Source: Mycolicibacterium confluentis
GTDB lineage: Bacteria; Actinomycetota; Actinomycetes; Mycobacteriales; Mycobacteriaceae
DNA: 64,000 nt
Direction of reading: 5' to 3'
NCBI RefSeq assembly: GCF_010729895.1
Contig: NZ_AP022612.1
Span: 4,464,001-4,528,000, forward strand
The translations under genes were made by a program, and so were the position numbers. This document shows, piece after piece, positions 59,302-64,000 of this stretch; position 1 is the first letter of the stretch, and each line of letters opens with the position of its first letter. The notes under the pieces are model-generated. The model did not search any database. It saw only the letters and a program-made list of their open reading frames with translations, and was not told the origin of the DNA.

Positions 59302-62300
59302 TTACTCCCTTCCTTCGTTGTTGGTGCTGAAGTGGGTGGTGCTCACGCCGATCAACGGATTGACGAGCTGGACATGGGTCGGGGTGTCGGTGTCGTCCAG
59401 CAACACCGCGCGGCCGGCAGGCAGCCGCGAGAACCGATGGCCGCGAATCTTGCCGCCATCCTGGGGATTCCCAGACAACATCAGCGTTGTGGCCTGCAGT
59501 TCGTTCATCCTGCGCAACAACGGGTTGGTCATCAGGGCATGTCCGGAACCCGTGGCGCGGGCGGTGACGATCACCCGCAGGCCCAAATCCGACGCCTGCG
59601 ACAGCAGACCGATCAGAGGTGTCCACGGCCGCTGTCCCACATACGGTCCCGACATCGCCGGAGCGTCCGGGATCTGGTCGACGTCGTCGATGATCAGGTA
59701 GTGCGTGTGCCCGGTGTAGGTCCACTTGGCCAACTCGGCAGGTGTCAGCCCGGCAGGCGGACGGCGCCCTTCGATGATGGCCGACAGTCCGAGCATCGCC
59801 GGGGTGATCCGGTCGATGTTGGCCGTGTACTCGTTGTCCGGGAACAGGGGCTCCTCGACCAGATGCAGGCGACGGTCGAGCACCGTGAAGGCCACCTGGT
59901 CGGAGGTCGAGTTCTCCCGCACTGTGCGGATGATGTGGCGCAGCAGCGTCGTCTTGCCGGACTTGGTGTCGCCGAGTGCCATCAGCAGCGGATGCGCGGC
60001 GAAGTCGACGGACACGGCCGCCAGATCCTCTTCGCGCTGACCGATGACGACCTGCTCGGCTCCCAGGTACAGCGGAGCCACGGCGGCCGGGGCCAGATCG
60101 GTCGGCAGCAGGCGCACGGCGGGTGCCGCGACACCCTGGTGCCGTGCGTTGATCTCGTCGATGCGCCCCAACTCCGGTGCCGCGAACAGGAAGTGCTCTG
60201 CGGCCATCGTCAGGCCGCGACCGGGCTGGTCGTAAGGCACACTCTCGGCCGGTCTGCGCACCGCGCCCGTGATCCGGACGTTGCTGTCCCGCGGATCGGG
60301 CAGCCGCAGTTCGAGACGCATCCCCAGGCCGTCGCGCATGGCCAGCGGGACCTCGAGCCAGTTGGGCGTGGTGATGACGACGTGGATGCCGTAGGCCAGG
60401 CCGTTGTTGGCCAGCTCGGTCACCTTGTTCAACAACGGGTTCCGCGTGTTGAACTGGTCGGTGTTGTCGCGGCCGAAGGCGTAGAGGTTGTCGATCACCA
60501 GGAACACCCGCGGGTGGATCTCCCCCGGGCCGGCCTGGCGGCGACGCGCCAGAAGCTGCTCGAGTTCGCCGAACGTGCGGCGAATGAGTTCGGCCTCCAG
60601 CGGCGAGGCGACGCTGCCGACGTGGGCCAGCGACTCCAGCGGCCGAAGCTGTCCGCCGCCGTAGTCCAAGCAGTAGAACACGACGTCACGCGGCGAGTGG
60701 GTCGAGGCCGCGGACAGGATGAATGTCTGCAGCGCGGTCGACTTGCCCGACTTCGCACCACCGTGGATCAGCAGGTTGCCCGCCGCCGAGGTGGCGTCGA
60801 AAAGCAGTGGGTCACGGCGCATCTCGAACGGACGGTCGATCTCACCGAGTGGCCACACGCCCCGGCCCTCGGGGACGGCGGCGTCGGCCAGGACACTGGA
60901 GAGTGCGACCGATTCGTCGAGCGGTGCGAGCCACAGTCGCGGCGCGTGCGGGCCGTAGCCGGCCAGCTGGTCACCGATCGTGGCGATCAGTTTCTTCGGC
61001 GGGCCGACGGGGACGTCCGCGTCGTCGAAGGGCGCCACCACGATGTCCTCGTCGGCGTCGACCTCGGCTGCGGTGAACAACTGCGGGCGGGGATCAGCAG
61101 GCACCACAATGGATCTGGGGCGCCGCGGCGGATCGTAGATGCCGTCGACGTAGGTGCTGCGGAACTTGATCGGATCTGCGCCCGGAGCCGGCACCAGGAA
61201 GCCGACGCCCTTGTGCTCCCGGCCCGACTCGATGTGGTAGGCGTCCTCGACCCCGATGATCTGCCGCGACACCGACGGACTCGCGACCTTCAGTCCGATC
61301 CGGTACGACGTGTTCTTGTCGATGTCCTTGATCTTGCCGATGTCGAGCGTCTGTGAGGCGAACAGGATGTGGATCCGGAACGAGCGACCCTTGCGGGCGA
61401 CGTAGTCGAACAGTTCGGCGTACTCGGGATGGTCGGCGAGCATGAGCGTGAACTCGTCGGCGACCACGAACAGCGTGGGCATCGGAGGCAGGTCATGCCC
61501 GGCCGCGATCGCGGCCTCGTATTCGGTGACCGAGTTGAACGCGCTGCCCTGGATGCGGCGTCCGGCGTCGCGCAACTGGGTTTCACGCCGCGCGACCTCG
61601 CCACGCAGGGTGTCGGCGAAGCGGTCGGCCAGCGACTTCTTCTCCGCCATGTTGGAGATGACGGCGACGACCTGCGGGAAGTTGCGGAAGATGTCCGCCC
61701 CGGCCTCACCCTTGAAGTCCGCGTAGATCACGATCAGCCGGTCGGCCGAGTGGGTGGTCAACAGCGACAGCAGGATCGCCATCAGGGTCTGGGACTTGCC
61801 CGAACCCGTCATACCGATCATCAGCCCGTGCGGGCCCATGCCGCCCTCGGCCTCGTCCTTGAGGTCGAAGAACAGCGGCTCACCGGTGGCGGTGACGCCG
61901 ATCGGCACCCTCAACTCCTCGTCCCGGCTGCGGGGGGCCCACAGGGTCGGAACGTCCAACTGCGTGGCGTCGGCGATGTCGAACAGTGTCGTGAACGTGG
62001 CTCCGCTGGTGCCGGCCGAGCGCAGGCCCGCGTGGGTGGGGTTCGAATCCCACCGCGACAGTTGACGCGCCAGATGCGCGGTCTCGTCGGCGGCCAGCGC
62101 GTCGACCCGGTCGACAGCCCGCTGCCAGCCGTTGGCACCCCACCGTTCGATCTGCCCGTCGCCGATCTTGAAGATCGGCTTCTCGGGATCGGGATACTGC
62201 TCGCGGTGCGGCGGCACATCGGAGAGGTGCACGACCGTGACGCCGGCCCAGGCCGCCGACAGCACCGATGCGGACAGGTCGCAGTCGGGATCGTCGACGA

Positions 62301-63264
62301 TGATCAGCAGGTGCCGCAGACCCAACGTGCTGGCATCGGACCCGTCGAACAGGGGCCGCTCGGCCAGCACGGGGCCGATCTTGGCGATCAGCTCGTCGGC
62401 GCTCGACGCCAGGAAACGGGCCGGGCCGACGCCGTCGATCGCACCCGGAACATCTACGTGCGGAAGCCATTTCAACCAGGACCAGTCCTGCGACTCCAGC
62501 TCCGGACTGGCCAACGCCACACCGAGGACACCGGGATCATGCCAGGTGACCGCCTGCGCGATCCACGCCCGCACGGCCGCGTGCACCTCGGCGGTGTCGC
62601 CGAGCACCGTCAGCCGCGAGATCTTGGCCAGGTTGATGCCCGTGGGCGCCTGGCGCACGGTGCGCTGCGTCTCCAGCAGTGAGCGCAGCGCGCTGTAGGA
62701 GACGGGCTCGAGGTCGACCTCGTCGACCGCGTCCTTGACGCGCAGGGCCGTGTCCAGCGGAACGTCGTGCAGACCCGTGCGGATCACCAGGAAGTCGGAG
62801 TCGTGCGGGTCACGTTCCCACTGCCGGCGCGAGCCCGAACTGCTCAGCACCGCAGGAAGATCCACCGGGTCGGGATGCGACCACAACAGGGCGGCACGCT
62901 GGTCGGCGGCCTGCTGACGCACATTGTCGCGGACCACCGACAGGTAGCGCAGGTAGTCGGCACGCTCGGCGTCGACCTCCTCGGTGCGCATCTTGTTGTC
63001 GGTGCCGCGGTACAGGGCGGTCGCGGCCAACAGCAGAACGAAGGGGAAGAACAGGATCTGCGGTGAGATCATCCGCATTCCCGTGGCGACCATCGCCACG
63101 ATCATGCCCACGATCAGGATGACGATCAGGTAGGGCAGCGCGCGACGCAGCAGCGACGGCGGAATCACCCGCGGCAGCTCCGGCGGCGCCTCGATCGTGA
63201 TGGTCCCCTTGCGGAGCTGAGGCCGGGGCAGTCGCCGGCGCGCCTCGAAAATCAACCTGCTCAT
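59302..63264 (-). CDS. eccC3: ESX-3 motor ATPase EccC3
   Basis: A 1320-residue FtsK/SpoIIIE-type ATPase that recognises signals on Esx/PE cargo and drives type VII export. Two membrane helices lie at about 35-85. Three ATPase domains follow, with Walker A motifs near 483 (MTGSGKSQT), 831 (GGAKSGKST) and 1095 (GDTKSGKTT), and Walker B-like VVADEF, LVIDNL and IIDDVD. The second Walker B has Asn rather than an acidic partner, so that site may bind but hydrolyse poorly, as is usual for the later EccC domains. It overlaps eccB3 by four bases. Length agrees with M. tuberculosis EccC3 (about 1330). Confidence 0.97.
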   Translation of the reverse strand: MSRLIFEARRRLPRPQLRKGTITIEAPPELPRVIPPSLLRRALPYLIVILIVGMIVAMVATGMRMISPQILFFPFVLLLAATALYRGTDNKMRTEEVDAERADYLRYLSVVRDNVRQQAADQRAALLWSHPDPVDLPAVLSSSGSRRQWERDPHDSDFLVIRTGLHDVPLDTALRVKDAVDEVDLEPVSYSALRSLLETQRTVRQAPTGINLAKISRLTVLGDTAEVHAAVRAWIAQAVTWHDPGVLGVALASPELESQDWSWLKWLPHVDVPGAIDGVGPARFLASSADELIAKIGPVLAERPLFDGSDASTLGLRHLLIIVDDPDCDLSASVLSAAWAGVTVVHLSDVPPHREQYPDPEKPIFKIGDGQIERWGANGWQRAVDRVDALAADETAHLARQLSRWDSNPTHAGLRSAGTSGATFTTLFDIADATQLDVPTLWAPRSRDEELRVPIGVTATGEPLFFDLKDEAEGGMGPHGLMIGMTGSGKSQTLMAILLSLLTTHSADRLIVIYADFKGEAGADIFRNFPQVVAVISNMAEKKSLADRFADTLRGEVARRETQLRDAGRRIQGSAFNSVTEYEAAIAAGHDLPPMPTLFVVADEFTLMLADHPEYAELFDYVARKGRSFRIHILFASQTLDIGKIKDIDKNTSYRIGLKVASPSVSRQIIGVEDAYHIESGREHKGVGFLVPAPGADPIKFRSTYVDGIYDPPRRPRSIVVPADPRPQLFTAAEVDADEDIVVAPFDDADVPVGPPKKLIATIGDQLAGYGPHAPRLWLAPLDESVALSSVLADAAVPEGRGVWPLGEIDRPFEMRRDPLLFDATSAAGNLLIHGGAKSGKSTALQTFILSAASTHSPRDVVFYCLDYGGGQLRPLESLAHVGSVASPLEAELIRRTFGELEQLLARRRQAGPGEIHPRVFLVIDNLYAFGRDNTDQFNTRNPLLNKVTELANNGLAYGIHVVITTPNWLEVPLAMRDGLGMRLELRLPDPRDSNVRITGAVRRPAESVPYDQPGRGLTMAAEHFLFAAPELGRIDEINARHQGVAAPAVRLLPTDLAPAAVAPLYLGAEQVVIGQREEDLAAVSVDFAAHPLLMALGDTKSGKTTLLRHIIRTVRENSTSDQVAFTVLDRRLHLVEEPLFPDNEYTANIDRITPAMLGLSAIIEGRRPPAGLTPAELAKWTYTGHTHYLIIDDVDQIPDAPAMSGPYVGQRPWTPLIGLLSQASDLGLRVIVTARATGSGHALMTNPLLRRMNELQATTLMLSGNPQDGGKIRGHRFSRLPAGRAVLLDDTDTPTHVQLVNPLIGVSTTHFSTNNEGRE

Positions 63265-64000
63265 CGGGTCTCCGTCCCAGCGTTGCTGGCGTAGGCGGTC
63301 AGCGCGTCAGCTTTGGACAGCGCGGGCCCTGGCGCGAACAGCGACAGCACTGACCACGGGATGTCGGCGGGCGGCGGGGTCAGACCCAGCGCCCCAACGG
63401 TCTTCGCGAGTTCCTCGGCGTTGTCGGCCTCGATGCCGTACCGCACGCCGGTGTCGGCGATCCAGAACAGCGAACCCGCGATCGGTGACGCCGGTTCCTG
63501 CCCCACGGTCTGCGTCAGGTATCCGGTGCCGACCGGCAGCGCCACGCGGGTCGCCGTGGTCGCACCACCGGGCGTCAGGTCAAGCGGGCGGACATTGTCG
63601 GCGATGGGCAAAGAGGCCCCCGACAGCAGGGTCAGCGAACTGGTGCTGGCGTCGGCGGCCTTGGTCCAGCGCACACAGCTGATCGGCGCCGACGCGGGAT
63701 CGACGAGCGTGAGCTGCTGCGCCGGGTAGCTCGCGGTGTCGAGCAGGCGGGACTCCGGCAGATTCGCGATCTCGTCGGGGTCCAGTCGCGGCGGCTGGTC
63801 CAGCCCATACGAATTGGTGTTGCGCAGCAGTGCGGCCAACACGGGCGAGACGGGCTGCAGCCCGTCGGGCAGCACGGCGTAGTGCAGCACCGAGCCGTCA
63901 GTGCCGTACGCCACCACGACCGCACCAACCGGTGCGGGCACCGGAAGGGGGAATCCCGCGGGGCCGCCGGCCTCGGGGATCACCGGCGCCCGCAGCGGCT
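63261..64000 (-). CDS. eccB3: ESX-3 membrane complex component EccB3, C-terminal part
   Basis: The last 246 codons or so of eccB3; the gene continues past the right edge (the full protein is about 520-540 residues). The reading frame is open to the last base, with [15 protein letters not shown] at the cut. EccB is mostly periplasmic and caps the type VII membrane pore. Later segments such as [29 protein letters not shown] and [14 protein letters not shown] are typical of its repeat domains. The stop overlaps the eccC3 start as ATGA. The absent N-terminus and eccA3 would lie to the right. Confidence 0.95.
   Translation of the reverse strand, partial: PLRAPVIPEAGGPAGFPLPVPAPVGAVVVAYGTDGSVLHYAVLPDGLQPVSPVLAALLRNTNSYGLDQPPRLDPDEIANLPESRLLDTASYPAQQLTLVDPASAPISCVRWTKAADASTSSLTLLSGASLPIADNVRPLDLTPGGATTATRVALPVGTGYLTQTVGQEPASPIAGSLFWIADTGVRYGIEADNAEELAKTVGALGLTPPPADIPWSVLSLFAPGPALSKADALTAYASNAGTETR

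Overview
The window is chromosomal DNA from a mycobacterium, most likely a rapid-growing Mycolicibacterium-type species. The evidence is high GC content, frequent GTG/TTG starts, a complete run of ESX-3 type VII secretion genes, mycobacterial families (PE, PPE, EsxG/EsxH, EspG, mycothiol-dependent maleylpyruvate isomerase-like enzymes, an Rv1288-like LysM esterase), and gene order that, from memory, follows the M. tuberculosis Rv0293c-Rv0337c region in blocks. Correspondences to Rv genes are recalled, not searched. The species cannot be named from sequence alone.

Positions 1-14148 look like an accessory catabolic island: a VanB-like flavin/ferredoxin reductase (cut by the window edge), a zinc alcohol dehydrogenase, two SnoaL/ketosteroid-isomerase-like proteins, an APC permease, a solute-binding-like protein coupled to an aldehyde dehydrogenase, two FCD-type GntR regulators, then a Baeyer-Villiger-type monooxygenase, MaoC, CitE-like lyase and acyl-CoA dehydrogenase operon with an IclR regulator upstream. 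It could take up an organic amine or acid, oxidise alcohol and aldehyde, cleave a ketone and process the acid as a CoA thioester. The substrate is unknown.

Positions 14306-25498 are more conserved: a small secreted protein, aspC, a YibE/F membrane protein, the udgA to rmlA nucleotide-sugar operon, an intergenic dispersed-repeat cluster, a membrane-anchored actin-fold protein, dcd, tRNA-Gly(CCC), an EamA/RarD-type transporter and a maleylpyruvate isomerase-like protein.

Positions 25651-34726 are again accessory: an Rv1288-like triple-LysM esterase divergent from a peptidoglycan amidase, a frameshifted slipin remnant, a three-gene thiocyanate hydrolase operon in which the beta and alpha subunits are fused, a VOC protein, an M15-like peptidase, and a TetR/FAD-oxidoreductase pair sharing a compact, apparently leaderless promoter.

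Positions 34764-48980 hold orthologues of Rv0313, Rv0312, Rv0311, Rv0310c, Rv0309 and Rv0308, interrupted by extra genes. The most striking insertion (42170-45844, followed by a PAP2-diacylglycerol kinase fusion) is a three-gene module: a single-pass membrane protein, a 718-residue protein with a helical N-terminus and a DUF5631/DUF5632-like C-terminus of the Rv3899c type, and a 308-residue Ala/Gly/Pro-rich partner. Its front part is clearly lower in GC than its surroundings, and it resembles the tail of the CpnT/EsxEF locus. Two 48-50 bp palindromes bracket the neighbouring Rv0309-like gene.

Positions 49257-52145 carry tam, an amidohydrolase and an Rv0293c-like hydrolase. Positions 52155-64000 (all minus strand) are ESX-3: eccB3 (partial), eccC3, PE5, PPE4, esxG, esxH, espG3, eccD3, mycP3 and eccE3, tightly packed with 1-4 base overlaps. 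ESX-3 is known for iron/zinc-linked secretion; eccA3 and the promoter lie beyond the right edge.
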